Counted from the first letter of the stretch, positions 1 to 8,678 are shown. The stretch is DNA of 52,700 nt from Nitrosomonas nitrosa (GCF_003051105.1 NZ_QAOO01000020.1:1-52700), one strand, 5' to 3'. Made by a program: numbers and translations. Notes: generated by a model not told the origin, from the sequence alone.

Positions 1-120
1 TATTTGCGCACTGGAAAAGGGGAATACAAGGTTCATTTGTTTAATGGGAGCCGGATGAAGCGAGAGCTTCACGTCCGGTTCTAAGAGCGGCTGAGGGGGA
101 AGTTCTCTCGGCCGACTCAC
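1..120 (+). mobile_element. 3' end of a group II intron (domains V and VI), inner member of a nested pair
   Basis: Positions 48-81 fold as a group II domain V: GAGCCGG pairs with CCGGTTC and the tip AAGC-GAGA-GCTT is a GNRA-capped hairpin. Positions 88-113 form a second hairpin (GGCTGAG with CTCGGCC), followed by GACTCAC. This matches domain VI with its bulged branch-point A (about 115) a few bases before the 3' splice site near 120. The rest of the intron lies outside the window. The sequence right after it encodes the GG of a reverse-transcriptase GxPQGG motif in an open frame. The same frame is closed by TGA at 92-94, inside the intron RNA. I infer that this intron inserted into another intron's RT gene. 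The exact splice point is uncertain by one or two bases. Confidence 0.7.
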
Positions 121-121
121 C

Positions 122-798
122 GGTGGTCTGGTCTCGCCCGTGCTGGCCAACATCTATCTGCACTACGTACTTGATATATGGTTTGAAAAGCGCTTTGCCA
201 GAAGCTGTAGAGGACGGGCAAAACTGATACGTTACGCGGACGACTTCGTGGCCTGTTTTACCCATGAAGAAGATGCCAAGCGATTTTCAGCAGCGCTGAT
301 CGAACGACTGGCAGAATTTGCGCTAGAAGTAGAGCCGAGCAAAACCGCGCTGTTGCGATTTGGCAGCTATGCCAAGCGGCAATGCGCAAAACTAGGCTTG
401 AGTCGCCCGCCCTCGTTCGATTTCTTGGGTTTCACGCACTACGTCACATGGAGTCGCAGCAAGCGCTTCATGGTGGGGCGGAAAACACAGGGAAGCCGAA
501 TCAACAAAAAGCTGAAAGAGGTGGGCGTAAGACTAGCAAAGCTGCGCACAAGCGGTGGACACGCCATGATGGATTATACGAAACGGCACTTGCAGGGACA
601 TATTGCGTACTTTGGAGTCAGCGGCAACAGCCGCAGCCTGAAAACATATATCTACCGCGTGAGTCGAGTTCTGTTCAAGTGGCTCAATCGACGCAGTCAG
701 TGTAAGAGTGTGATTGGGCGCGCTTTGGTGAGGTGCTCAAAACATGGCTACCGCCGGTACGTATCAAGCACAACTTATATCCTCACCATTGTGGATGA
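122..798 (+). pseudogene. ltrA: Group II intron reverse transcriptase/maturase, C-terminal part, interrupted and frameshifted
   Basis: The frame starting at 122 reads GGLVSPVLANIYLH (RT motif 4), then the catalytic YADDF at about 233-247. After these come FDFLGFTHY and the maturase (GIIM-like) domain with HLQGHIAYFGVSG. These are the palm, thumb and maturase parts of a group II intron-encoded protein, which helps intron splicing and copies it into DNA. The N-terminal half is not in the window and would lie upstream of the inner intron. Near 705-714 one base seems lost. The frame beginning GAT at 712 reads WARFGEVLKTWLPPVRIKHN and stops at 796-798, like typical RT C-termini. The unshifted frame runs through domain V to 910 with un-RT-like sequence. 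It is therefore probably inactive. Confidence 0.8.
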
Positions 799-808
799 CT
801 CAAGCTGG

Positions 809-879
809 GAGCCGGATGGTGTAACGCTCCAAGTCCGGTTCTGCGAGGGCGGCAAGTGTGAGGCATGCCGCTACTCTCC
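809..879 (+). mobile_element. Domains V-VI and 3' end of the outer group II intron
   Basis: GAGCCGG at 809-815 and GTCCGGTTC at 833-841 form a second domain-V-like stem, just after the end of the RT frame, as usual in ORF-carrying group II introns. A hairpin of GCGGCA (849-854) with TGCCGC (866-871) follows. CTACTC then supplies the expected branch-point A at 873 and a 3' end near 877-879. Its loops differ from the domain V at 48-81, so these are two introns rather than one duplicated end. Confidence 0.65.
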
Positions 880-1005
880 AATAAAGAATTGTTGTTCTTG
901 CGCAGAATAGCCCCTCTTATCGTCGGATCACTCAATAAAACCATCCGATTTCTCTCGCGGGCTGCTTGTTTTATGAGCGGCAATAATCGCGAAACAAGTT
1001 CTCAA

Positions 1006-1034
1006 TTGACAACTTTTCACGATTTCAATACATT
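1006..1034 (+). promoter_or_regulatory. Candidate sigma-70 promoter for the 2-hydroxyacid dehydrogenase gene
   Basis: A perfect TTGACA -35 (1006-1011) and TACATT as -10 (1029-1034) are separated by 17 bases. Transcription would start near 1041, giving a leader of about 34 bases before the ATG at 1075. It lies in the flank immediately 3' of the intron. Confidence 0.5.
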
Positions 1035-1074
1035 CCATGAGAACAGCAAGCATTTCCAACTTATCGAAGACATT

Positions 1075-2058
1075 ATGCGCGCAGTTTTTCTCGATTTCGG
1101 TTCAGTTACACGAGGCGACATGGACTGTACGGCATTGGAAGAAGCCATCTCGCCCTGGCAGTTTTTTGATGACACCACACCCGAGCAAGTCCCGGAGCGG
1201 ATCAAGGATGCAGAGATCATCGTCATCAACAAAGCACTGCTGGACCGCGCGACATTAGCCTATGCACATCGTTTGAAGCTGATTTGTATTGCCGCCACAG
1301 GTTATAACAACGTCGATCTTGTCGCAGCGGCTGAGCGCAATATCCCGGTGTGCAATGTGCGCGGCTACGCCACGCCTTCCGTCGCTCAGCATGTTTTCAT
1401 GCTGATGCTCAATTTAACGTGCCGCTTTGTGGAATATCGGCAACTGGTCAAGCAAGGGGGTTGGCAAAAAAGCGTACATTTCTGTCCGCTCGATTTCGGT
1501 ATCGAAGAATTATCGGGCAAAACACTCGGCATCATCGGCTATGGCGAATTGGGTCAAGCAGTCGCTCATATAGCACGAGCGTTCGGTATGCGCTTATTGA
1601 TAGCCGACCACAAGGATAAACCTCCTCGTCCTGGCCGGACTGCCTTCGATCAAGTGCTCAGTCAGGCCGATTTCATTACCCTGCATTGCCCACTGTCAGA
1701 AGAAACGCACAATCTGATCAGCCAAAGAGAATTCGCATTGATGAAGCCTTCGGCTTATCTGATCAATACGGCACGTGGCGGACTGGTCAATGAAGACGAT
1801 CTGCTGCATAGCCTGTCATCCGGACGTATTGCGGGTGCAGCCACCGATGTTTTGCAGAAAGAACCGCCTGTCGAGGGTAATCCATTGTTGAACTATCCAC
1901 GGTCGAATCTCATTATCACACCCCATACTGCTTGGGCAAGCAGAGATTCTAGACAACGGCTACTCGATCTGATTGCAGAGAATATCCGGCATTTTTTACA
2001 AAACAAGCCGTTTAACCAGATCATGGATGCCATCAATCCACACGATGCGGCCAATTAA
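1075..2058 (+). CDS. D-2-hydroxyacid dehydrogenase (glycerate/hydroxypyruvate dehydrogenase type)
   Basis: This is a cytoplasmic NAD(P)-dependent oxidoreductase that interconverts 2-oxoacids and D-2-hydroxyacids. The 327-residue length is normal for the family. The Rossmann motif appears as GIIGYGELGQ about halfway. The substrate-binding arginine sits in INTARGGLVNE, the catalytic glutamate region follows at DVLQKEPP, and the catalytic histidine is in ITPHTAWAS near the C-terminus. The open frame extends upstream to 865, into the intron domains, but homology-like sequence starts only at MRAVFLDFG. I therefore use the ATG at 1075, behind a good promoter. Substrate is not determined; hydroxypyruvate/glycerate is a guess from the overall sequence style. 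Confidence 0.85.
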   Translation: MRAVFLDFGSVTRGDMDCTALEEAISPWQFFDDTTPEQVPERIKDAEIIVINKALLDRATLAYAHRLKLICIAATGYNNVDLVAAAERNIPVCNVRGYATPSVAQHVFMLMLNLTCRFVEYRQLVKQGGWQKSVHFCPLDFGIEELSGKTLGIIGYGELGQAVAHIARAFGMRLLIADHKDKPPRPGRTAFDQVLSQADFITLHCPLSEETHNLISQREFALMKPSAYLINTARGGLVNEDDLLHSLSSGRIAGAATDVLQKEPPVEGNPLLNYPRSNLIITPHTAWASRDSRQRLLDLIAENIRHFLQNKPFNQIMDAINPHDAAN

Positions 2059-2144
2059 ACACAAGGCTTACGGATATTCAAAAACCATATGGTGACAGGA
2101 GTCTGACGATTACCTTAATTCCTGCCGATCATCCCTTTGCCGTC

Positions 2145-3272
2145 ATGGCTGCGCTATTCGCGATTGCCTCGCTTGCTATTCTCGCGGAGAAAACCCGTAT
2201 TGGTGCGCAGCTTACTGGAGCGGTTATCGCGATTCTTGGCGCCATCGTTGCTGCAAACTTGAAAATTATTCCGCATGCGTCCACCAGCTACGACTTCGTT
2301 TTCGAATATTTTGTGCCTGTATTGATTCCACTGTTTTTGTTCAAGGCAGATCTCAGGCGGATGTTCTTTGAAACGACCCGCATGAGCATGGCGTTTTTGC
2401 TCGCCTGCACAGGGACGGTCGTGGGTGCGATCACAGCTGTATTCTTGCTCGATTTGTCTTCACTCGGCACAGGCGTAACCATCGACACTGCACAACGGGA
2501 AGCCGCGATCGCCGGGCTGTTCACCGCGACTTACATCGGGGGATCGGTCAATTACGCAGCGCTTGGAGAAATCACCCAGCTGCGTGAAGATGCTTCATTC
2601 TTCTCAGCAGCGACAGCGACCGATAATCTATTCAGCGCGCTCTATCTTGCGCTATTAGCCATGCTACCAGCGTGGCGTTGGCTTGCACGGCGCTACCTTG
2701 CCCGTGATCATACTGCAGCAAGCCACGATCACGCACCGGAGCGTATCATGCTGCCGGCATTGGCGCTATCCCTGACACTAGCCCTGTTGATCGTCGCCAT
2801 TGCGGATATGCTGACTAGCTGGCTTGCCAACCCCAATTGGCGCTATGTGATGATCACGCTTTTGGCAATCGTTCCAGCCACGCTGTTTCCTCGGCAGATG
2901 GCTCGTCTTCACGGTGGTTTCGAACTGGGTATTTTGTTGTCTTTCGTATTTTTTGCAACGATTGCGGCTGGAGCCAATATCCTGGCCATGATCCAAATTG
3001 CTCCGCTCTTGATTTTACTGGTCATCATTCTGCTAAGCGTGCATGCGCTGATCACTTTCGGTCTGGGTTTGCTCTTTAGATTCTCGCTGCCAGAGCTGAT
3101 TATCGCTTCCAATGCAGCGGTGCTAGGCGCCACCACAGCTCCGGCATTAGCTGCCGCTAAGGGTTGGCACGAGCTCATTACACCCGGCATTCTGGTGGGT
3201 GTATTTGGCTATGCCTTGGGAACCGTTGCTGGCACAGCCGTGTTCCAGTTTTGGAGTGGATTGGTACATTGA
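2145..3272 (+). CDS. DUF819-family integral membrane protein
   Basis: The product has 375 residues and is almost entirely hydrophobic, with roughly ten membrane segments. It has the general look of DUF819 proteins, putative transporters of unknown substrate. Recognisable parts are the early AILAEKTRIGAQL stretch, LFTATYIGGSVNYAALGE in the middle, and NAAVLGATTAPALAAAKGW near the end. The start is unsettled. The ATG at 2145 has no Shine-Dalgarno. The frame is open upstream and reads LTIPADHPFAV-like sequence resembling the family's N-terminus. An AGGAG at 2097-2101 stands seven bases before an in-frame ATT at 2109. The protein may therefore start about 12 residues earlier at a non-ATG codon. 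Confidence 0.8.
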   Translation: MAALFAIASLAILAEKTRIGAQLTGAVIAILGAIVAANLKIIPHASTSYDFVFEYFVPVLIPLFLFKADLRRMFFETTRMSMAFLLACTGTVVGAITAVFLLDLSSLGTGVTIDTAQREAAIAGLFTATYIGGSVNYAALGEITQLREDASFFSAATATDNLFSALYLALLAMLPAWRWLARRYLARDHTAASHDHAPERIMLPALALSLTLALLIVAIADMLTSWLANPNWRYVMITLLAIVPATLFPRQMARLHGGFELGILLSFVFFATIAAGANILAMIQIAPLLILLVIILLSVHALITFGLGLLFRFSLPELIIASNAAVLGATTAPALAAAKGWHELITPGILVGVFGYALGTVAGTAVFQFWSGLVH

Positions 3273-3324
3273 TGTTGATCCCAGACCAAGATTCATAGAA
3301 TCGATCAAGATTAGAGGCGCTCAT

Positions 3325-4185
3325 CTAATAGAGGGATACGACCGTGTTATCGGCTAATAATCCACTAGGCTGTGGACAGAGCCGCTCTTTTCCCCACATC
3401 TTTTTATAAGCAAATTGCGGGCGTTGCTGCCATGATGAAAAAGAAGTCTGCTTCCTCTCGGCTCTACTAGCTAGCTCATGAACCTCATTAAAATGCTTGC
3501 AGATATGCTGATATAGCCTCTTTCGGCTTCCAAAAGCATAATGGATACCATCCGGGCTCATCCAGGCGGGATCTTGCTCACACAACACATAATGCTTTCG
3601 CGCTGCCAGTTCGATCAGGCCCTGATGCACAGCGTGTGCGCATTCGATAACCTCCCTCCTGGAAAGCTGACAAAACGGATAAAACACATTCCGGAAAAAT
3701 TGATAGCGCCATTCGGACAGGGATTCAATCGAAGTGATCGGTAAATTGGTGACTACGATAGAAGCTGATTGCCGTTGCAGTTGGTCAATGCACCAAGTTA
3801 TCCATTGCAAGATTTGAGCAGGCTGATATCCGTAAAGGATATCGTTCCCGATATCGGTCAATAAAGCATATGTCGGTCGGGCGCACCACGAATCGAGTTG
3901 CGACCATAAACCGCTCTCGATAATGCCCGGTAATTCGCGTATCAGTACCTGGCTACTCTGACCGTAGGAGCGGCCGTGCCCTACAGCTGCCAACACTTCG
4001 CTTGGCCCTCCGCAGCAATGTTGTATTTGCTGAATAGCCAAAGGTAAAGACAATGTCAAATTGCTCGCACCCAGCAAAACAATCCGATTGGCAAGCATTG
4101 ATGACCGAGTCGCCCGCTTGGATCGATCATCCTCCTGCTCCGTTTCAACGCTAGTCATGTGTCCCATTATTTTATGGTGGCTCAA
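3325..4185 (-). CDS. SGNH/GDSL-like hydrolase family protein
   Basis: The protein (286 residues, no signal peptide) shows the block order of the SGNH hydrolase fold. The nucleophile block reads VLLGASNLTLSLP. An oxyanion-type block is GHGRSYG, the Asn block is TDIGNDILYG, and the C-terminal Asp/His block is SPDGIHYAFG. GASN replaces the usual GDS in block I but keeps Ser. It would hydrolyse an ester or related bond in an unknown substrate. The first 29 residues are polar and poorly conserved in character. Later Met codons at 4158 or 4098 (MLANRIVLLG) are credible starts. It converges with the DUF819 gene. Confidence 0.65.
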   Translation of the reverse strand: MSHHKIMGHMTSVETEQEDDRSKRATRSSMLANRIVLLGASNLTLSLPLAIQQIQHCCGGPSEVLAAVGHGRSYGQSSQVLIRELPGIIESGLWSQLDSWCARPTYALLTDIGNDILYGYQPAQILQWITWCIDQLQRQSASIVVTNLPITSIESLSEWRYQFFRNVFYPFCQLSRREVIECAHAVHQGLIELAARKHYVLCEQDPAWMSPDGIHYAFGSRKRLYQHICKHFNEVHELASRAERKQTSFSSWQQRPQFAYKKMWGKERLCPQPSGLLADNTVVSLY

Positions 4186-4354
4186 TGCAGTAACTACTCT
4201 TTCAGTTTTTTCCGCTCGTCCGCTGGTTGAACTATGACGGAATTTTTAAATTCAATTGCTTACCCGAAGGTACAACCCGCGCAAATCAAATTCGAAGAAA
4301 TATCTCTACCATTATGTCAAAATTTAGCCATCGACAAAAAAATTCACAAACTTC

Positions 4355-5209
4355 ATGAACAACTACGTACAACGTTTTTTACTGGAAGATTTGGATATCC
4401 GCGGTGCAATCGTGCATGTGGATAGTGTATGGCAGCAAATGCTGCAAGATCGGGATTACCCCGTGCCTGTCATGAAAATCCTGGGAGAAATGTGTGCCAC
4501 TACGCTGCTGCTAAGCTACAACCTCAAGCAGCTAGGAAGGCTAACGGTGCAACTGAAAGGCAATGGCCCCGTCTCCATGCTGGTTATCGATTGCAATGAA
4601 AGCCTTGATTTGCGTGGTATGGCAAAATATTCCCATTCCATCACACCTCAACCTGTACCTGATTTATTGGGGCATGGTCAACTGGTGTTGACTTTGGACA
4701 GGCAGTCGATGCAAGAAACCTATCAAAGCATTGTGCCGCTTGATGGTGATTCGATAGCTGAAATTTTTCAGCACTATTTCAGACAATCTGAGCAACTGCC
4801 TTCTCGTTTATTCTTAACCACTTCAGCCGAGGCTATTTTCGGTATTTTGTTACAAAAGCTGCCCACGATGGATCAACGCGATCCCGATGACTGGACACGC
4901 ATCGAAGCCCTCGCAGCAACCGTACAAGATCAAACCATGGTTGGTCTGCCAGCCGAGGCAATCCTGACACGCCTGTTTGTTGAAGAAACAATCCGCATTT
5001 TTGAGCCACAGGTTGTTAGCTATGGCTGTCATAAGGACACGGCCAAGGTGCTCGATATGCTGCAATCGCTGGGTCGTGCGGAAGTCAATGCAATCTTGAA
5101 GGAATTTGGCGAAGTGATTGTGCATGACGATATTTGCAATCACGAGTACCGCTTCGATGCGCTCGCAATTGAAGCGATCTTTGGTGAAGCCGGACCCATG
5201 GTGCATTGA
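4355..5209 (+). CDS. hslO: Hsp33 family molecular chaperone with a degenerate zinc site
   Basis: Hsp33 is a cytoplasmic holdase normally switched on by oxidation of a four-cysteine zinc centre. The 284-residue protein has the full N-terminal fold (FLLEDLDIRGAIVHVD, MKILGEMCATTLLLSYNLK, QLKGNGPVSMLV) and the C-terminal LGRAEVNAIL and YRFDA elements. The zinc ligands differ from the usual CxC and CxxC. The first pair reads C225-H-K227 and the second D258-D-I-C261. Only two of the four cysteines remain, with His226 next to the first. The redox switch may therefore be lost or altered. The ATG at 4355 matches the family start. It stands alone between oppositely oriented genes. Confidence 0.9.
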   Translation: MNNYVQRFLLEDLDIRGAIVHVDSVWQQMLQDRDYPVPVMKILGEMCATTLLLSYNLKQLGRLTVQLKGNGPVSMLVIDCNESLDLRGMAKYSHSITPQPVPDLLGHGQLVLTLDRQSMQETYQSIVPLDGDSIAEIFQHYFRQSEQLPSRLFLTTSAEAIFGILLQKLPTMDQRDPDDWTRIEALAATVQDQTMVGLPAEAILTRLFVEETIRIFEPQVVSYGCHKDTAKVLDMLQSLGRAEVNAILKEFGEVIVHDDICNHEYRFDALAIEAIFGEAGPMVH

Positions 5210-5317
5210 TATTTTGCGCTATGAACGTGTTATGTTGGGGCAAAGCGATCACTAGGAAGGGCTGTCCGAGACTGATCCACTGCGTACGAGCCTCCTACGT
5301 AGGTTCATCAATCTCAA

Positions 5318-5836
5318 TCAATCACACCATTTGGATCTCAAAATTTTGCATTGTTGGGTAGAACGCAGGAAGGTCGGGGAAAAGTTACGTGCGAATTGTT
5401 GTAATGCCGTTTCACAATTTTTTAATGCCATGTTCTCTGCCTGCTCAATATCAGCCGCCCGCGCCAATCCAAGTATGCCAGTTAGGCTATGGCCTTCAAA
5501 CTTTCTACAGTATTGGTAAGCACAGTTATATTTCGGGATATAGCCAGGCACCCATTGGCAACATTCACCCCAACCTTCTCTGGGCGGCCGAAGCGTATCG
5601 TCTCGCGTGACCGCCAAAGCGGAGGCCTTCCACTCTAGATTCGGTTCGTTGACATGAGTGTGCCCCTCTCCAGCCATTTCGCCGTGTTGTGCGATATGGT
5701 TGATCACGATACTCGGTTGAGCATACTGAGCATCACAAAGTCTGGATTCAAACTCAGCGCGTGATTTTTTTTGATTTGTTGCACAACCTGACAAGGTCAT
5801 TACGATAACTGTCATTAGTACGAATATTTGTTTCAT
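5318..5836 (-). CDS. Hypothetical outer-membrane-type lipoprotein
   Basis: This 172-residue protein has a lipoprotein signal: MKQIFVLMTVIVMTLSGCA, with lipobox LSGC and Cys18 as the lipidated residue. The mature part is rich in Cys and Trp, with a WGECCQWVPGYIPKYNC cluster and further cysteines near the C-terminus. That pattern suggests disulfides in the periplasm. An AGGA seven bases before the ATG supports the start. It begins eight bases after the diguanylate cyclase gene on the same strand, so the two are probably cotranscribed and the lipoprotein may work with that sensor. I do not recognise the family. Confidence 0.7.
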   Translation of the reverse strand: MKQIFVLMTVIVMTLSGCATNQKKSRAEFESRLCDAQYAQPSIVINHIAQHGEMAGEGHTHVNEPNLEWKASALAVTRDDTLRPPREGWGECCQWVPGYIPKYNCAYQYCRKFEGHSLTGILGLARAADIEQAENMALKNCETALQQFARNFSPTFLRSTQQCKILRSKWCD

Positions 5837-5844
5837 TATTAATC

Positions 5845-7515
5845 CTAAATAGTGGGTACGGCTTCCCGCCAGGTACCACGGCCAGCACGTTTGGCTTCAT
5901 ACATAGCCATATCGGCATAACGGCTCAGTTCACTGAAGCTGCGTCCATGACGAGGATAGTACGCTAACCCCACGCTTGCCGATAGGCAGTGGCTGCGATC
6001 TCCCAATCTAACAGGCTGGCGTGTCACCTCCATCAAGCGGTCAATGACGGCCGAAACAATATCTGTATTGGCCGGGGGTGCAAGAAGTACGATAAATTCA
6101 TCTCCACCGATTCGTGCCACGATATCTTCTTGCCGAACACAAGATTGCATCCGTTGCGCCAGAATGCGCAACACTTCATCGCCTTCAGCATGCCCCCATT
6201 GATCGTTAACAGGCTTAAATTTATCCAAATCTACTGTCAACAAGCTGAATCCTCGCCCTGCCTCACTTTCGGCGTACTGCTTAAATCGCTGCTCAAGTGC
6301 CCGACGATTAGGCAATTGGGTCAATTCATCAATAAAAGCAGCTTTGCTAGCATGACGCAGACTTTTGATACGCCTTGCCAGTGCCAACGAGAAAATCAAA
6401 CTTTCTAATGTGGCGGATACTGGCATGGCAAACTCAGTCAATGGACTCGGCATCAATAGACCACAAACCCGCAACAGGAAAATAACGACACCCGCCAACA
6501 CGATGCCATAAGCTGCCAGAAAATAGCGTGCTCCCGCCATACCTTGCCGCCAACGGCGAATCGCAATATAGAGTACAAGCCCCACACCCGGTAATGACTG
6601 TGCCGTCAATAGCAGAGAGGGTAGTCCATGCGCACCCGCTAGACGCATTGTGATGATCATTAGGTAGCTCAACATAAAAATTTGCAAGATCCGGTGCGCG
6701 ATAGGAAGATGAATGCGCGTGCGGAAAAAACTCATCACAAAGCCTGTCAGCGCCATCCCCCAAAGACTCGGTAAGATCACTCGCCCCATTGCTACCCAAT
6801 GAGGCCAATCGCGCCACCACCATTGAGCAGCATGACCATAGAGATAAGCCAAGAAAATAGCCAATGCCAACGTCGTGGCGACATACCAACCATAAGCGGG
6901 ATCGCGCAGACTCACCGCCAGGAAAAGGTTATATAAACACAAAGCCAAGAGCGCGCCATAGACACCTCCCAGCAATAATTCGCCCCATTGTTCATAGCGT
7001 TCCAGATCATGTTGATGCCACAATGCGACTGGGAAACTCACGCCACCGGGATCATAAGCACGAAGATAAACCGGCCCATGCGCCGGCAGCATAAAAGCGT
7101 ATTGGCGCCACTCCCGCTCACGCCCTGCCGCAAACGGCACGCGCTCGCCGGAGGCTAATTCCTCGAATTCACCATGAATATTGCGGCGATATAGACGCAA
7201 ATCATAAAGATTGAGTGGCTCAACTACCAGCCACCACGGCGCACTCCGCTCTGGCTCGGTTCTTTGGAAATCCAGACGCAACCAGTGCGCGTCAGAACCT
7301 AAACCAACCCCATTGAATCCGCTTGCAGGGGCAAATCGTTCCGGTTCAGCGATCATTTGACGCCAGAGCGTACGTGCTGCAATATCGGTTGCCGCTGCCA
7401 TCCGATCATTGATGACTACGCCGCTCAGACTGCGTTCAACTTGGAGTTCTTCAGCGTAACTCGGCATGCTCATTAGGGATATCGCCAACACGTACAAGCA
7501 GAGCAAGCGCATCAT
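5845..7515 (-). CDS. Membrane diguanylate cyclase with 7TMR-DISM sensor region
   Basis: This protein makes the second messenger c-di-GMP. From the ATG at 7515 (MMRLLCLYV) there is a signal peptide ending near SYAEE. A periplasmic 7TMR-DISMED2-like beta domain follows, with WLRLDFQR and WWLVVEPLNLYDLRLYRR. Next come seven or so membrane helices, and then a C-terminal GGDEF domain. The active site is intact, ARIGGDEFIVLL. RQED five residues upstream is an RxxD inhibitory (I) site, so product feedback is expected. ELTQLPNRRALEQR marks the start of the cyclase domain. An upstream Met at 7557 would add 14 residues ahead of the signal peptide and looks wrong. It is followed at once by the lipoprotein gene. 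Confidence 0.9.
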   Translation of the reverse strand: MMRLLCLYVLAISLMSMPSYAEELQVERSLSGVVINDRMAAATDIAARTLWRQMIAEPERFAPASGFNGVGLGSDAHWLRLDFQRTEPERSAPWWLVVEPLNLYDLRLYRRNIHGEFEELASGERVPFAAGREREWRQYAFMLPAHGPVYLRAYDPGGVSFPVALWHQHDLERYEQWGELLLGGVYGALLALCLYNLFLAVSLRDPAYGWYVATTLALAIFLAYLYGHAAQWWWRDWPHWVAMGRVILPSLWGMALTGFVMSFFRTRIHLPIAHRILQIFMLSYLMIITMRLAGAHGLPSLLLTAQSLPGVGLVLYIAIRRWRQGMAGARYFLAAYGIVLAGVVIFLLRVCGLLMPSPLTEFAMPVSATLESLIFSLALARRIKSLRHASKAAFIDELTQLPNRRALEQRFKQYAESEAGRGFSLLTVDLDKFKPVNDQWGHAEGDEVLRILAQRMQSCVRQEDIVARIGGDEFIVLLAPPANTDIVSAVIDRLMEVTRQPVRLGDRSHCLSASVGLAYYPRHGRSFSELSRYADMAMYEAKRAGRGTWREAVPTI

Positions 7516-7557
7516 GGCGTAAGATCTACATGCATAGTAACAAGACACCCTTTGCAC

Positions 7558-7904
7558 TTCATACCATTTTACTCACACAAAAAATGCCTCGTTGTGATGT
7601 TCATTATATTTATCGTTATTGCTATCTAATCGATATCTGAAAATGTCTAATGCCAACATAAACAAGATGAAAGACTTAACAAGCAACCCATCAATGCATA
7701 GCCTTGGATACCTTCCTTATTCCCTTTTTAAAAATAGGGATTAATTTTGTTACTTTATCAGATATAGGCTTAAGCCAACAACGATCACTATGATGAGCTT
7801 GAAGAATGGAATATAGCTTAATTCTCGAATAACACTCGTGGAAGATGTATCAAGCAGCACTCATAGACTAAGCATTCTCACATCAACATGCTTTCTTAAG
7901 CAGC
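7558..7904. other. Intergenic region without a recognised gene
   Basis: About 350 AT-rich bases separate the divergent cyclase and CPBP genes. It should carry both promoters. I see no RNA gene, strong hairpin or convincing -35/-10 pair. Confidence 0.5.
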
Positions 7905-8006
7905 GTGATGGTTAAACAAATCGGCAGATCCGCTTTGCCTGCAATTCAAAATTGCGCTACCACAATTTTGTTACAATTGATAGATGAGCCAATCCTGCGG
8001 AATAGC

Positions 8007-8657
8007 ATGAACCTGACACGCCCCAATACCTCTCATCTCTATTTGGAATGCTTCGTTTTGTTCGTGGGTTTACCTCTAGCGATTTATAGCGTTGAGGGCG
8101 CAAAACTGATCCACCTGACACTATGGATCATTTCTCTGAGCTGCTGCTTCTATCTCTTGAAGCAGCCCGGATTTGACAAATCACAACTCATCAATATGGA
8201 GGCGGTGACCTTATCTGCCCTAAGACCTATTTTGCTGCGCTTCATGCTGGTTGCTCCCGCCATTGTTGCTTTTACTTATTACTACCATCATGAACGGCTT
8301 TTTTCACTTGTTAATACACAACCTCTGGTCTGGCTCCTGATCATCCTACTTTATCCTATTCTCTCGGTTTATCCTCAGGAGCTGCTGTATCGCTTATATT
8401 TTTTTACGCGCTATCGCCCCATATTCCAACCGCCATGGTTGATGATTACCGTCAACTCATTATTGTTCGGCTACGCACATATCGTATTCAATAATTGGAT
8501 TTCGGTCACATTTACTTTTGCAGGCGGAATTATGTTTGCCTATACCTACCATCGACATCGCTCGCTGCTGCTTGCTTCGATCGAGCATGCGCTATATGGC
8601 TGCTTTGTTTTTACCATAGGTCTTGGCTGGTTTTTCTATCATGCTGCAGAGCGGTAG
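8007..8657 (+). CDS. CPBP-family intramembrane protease-like protein
   Basis: This is a multi-pass membrane protein of the CPBP (CAAX protease and bacteriocin-processing) family. The first catalytic motif, normally EExxxR, reads QELLYR here. The second is present as LLFGYAHIVF (FxxxH). The third helix has SIEHALYG where a histidine is expected. Loss of the first Glu leaves a single Glu in motif 1, so proteolytic activity is uncertain. The frame is open back to an ATG at 7905. The added 34 residues are not membrane-like, and I prefer the ATG at 8007 just before the first hydrophobic segment. It converges with the lipid kinase gene, 21 bases away. Confidence 0.75.
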   Translation: MNLTRPNTSHLYLECFVLFVGLPLAIYSVEGAKLIHLTLWIISLSCCFYLLKQPGFDKSQLINMEAVTLSALRPILLRFMLVAPAIVAFTYYYHHERLFSLVNTQPLVWLLIILLYPILSVYPQELLYRLYFFTRYRPIFQPPWLMITVNSLLFGYAHIVFNNWISVTFTFAGGIMFAYTYHRHRSLLLASIEHALYGCFVFTIGLGWFFYHAAER

Positions 8658-8678
8658 ACCCAAAACCCACACGTCAGG

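Noticed and set aside
865..1074. N-terminal extension of the 2-hydroxyacid dehydrogenase
   Set aside because: The frame is open but crosses intron domain VI and the promoter at 1006-1034; family-like sequence starts at 1075.
5294..5303. CCTACGTAGG perfect palindrome after hslO
   Set aside because: Only 10 bp, single copy, between converging genes; no reason to call it an operator.
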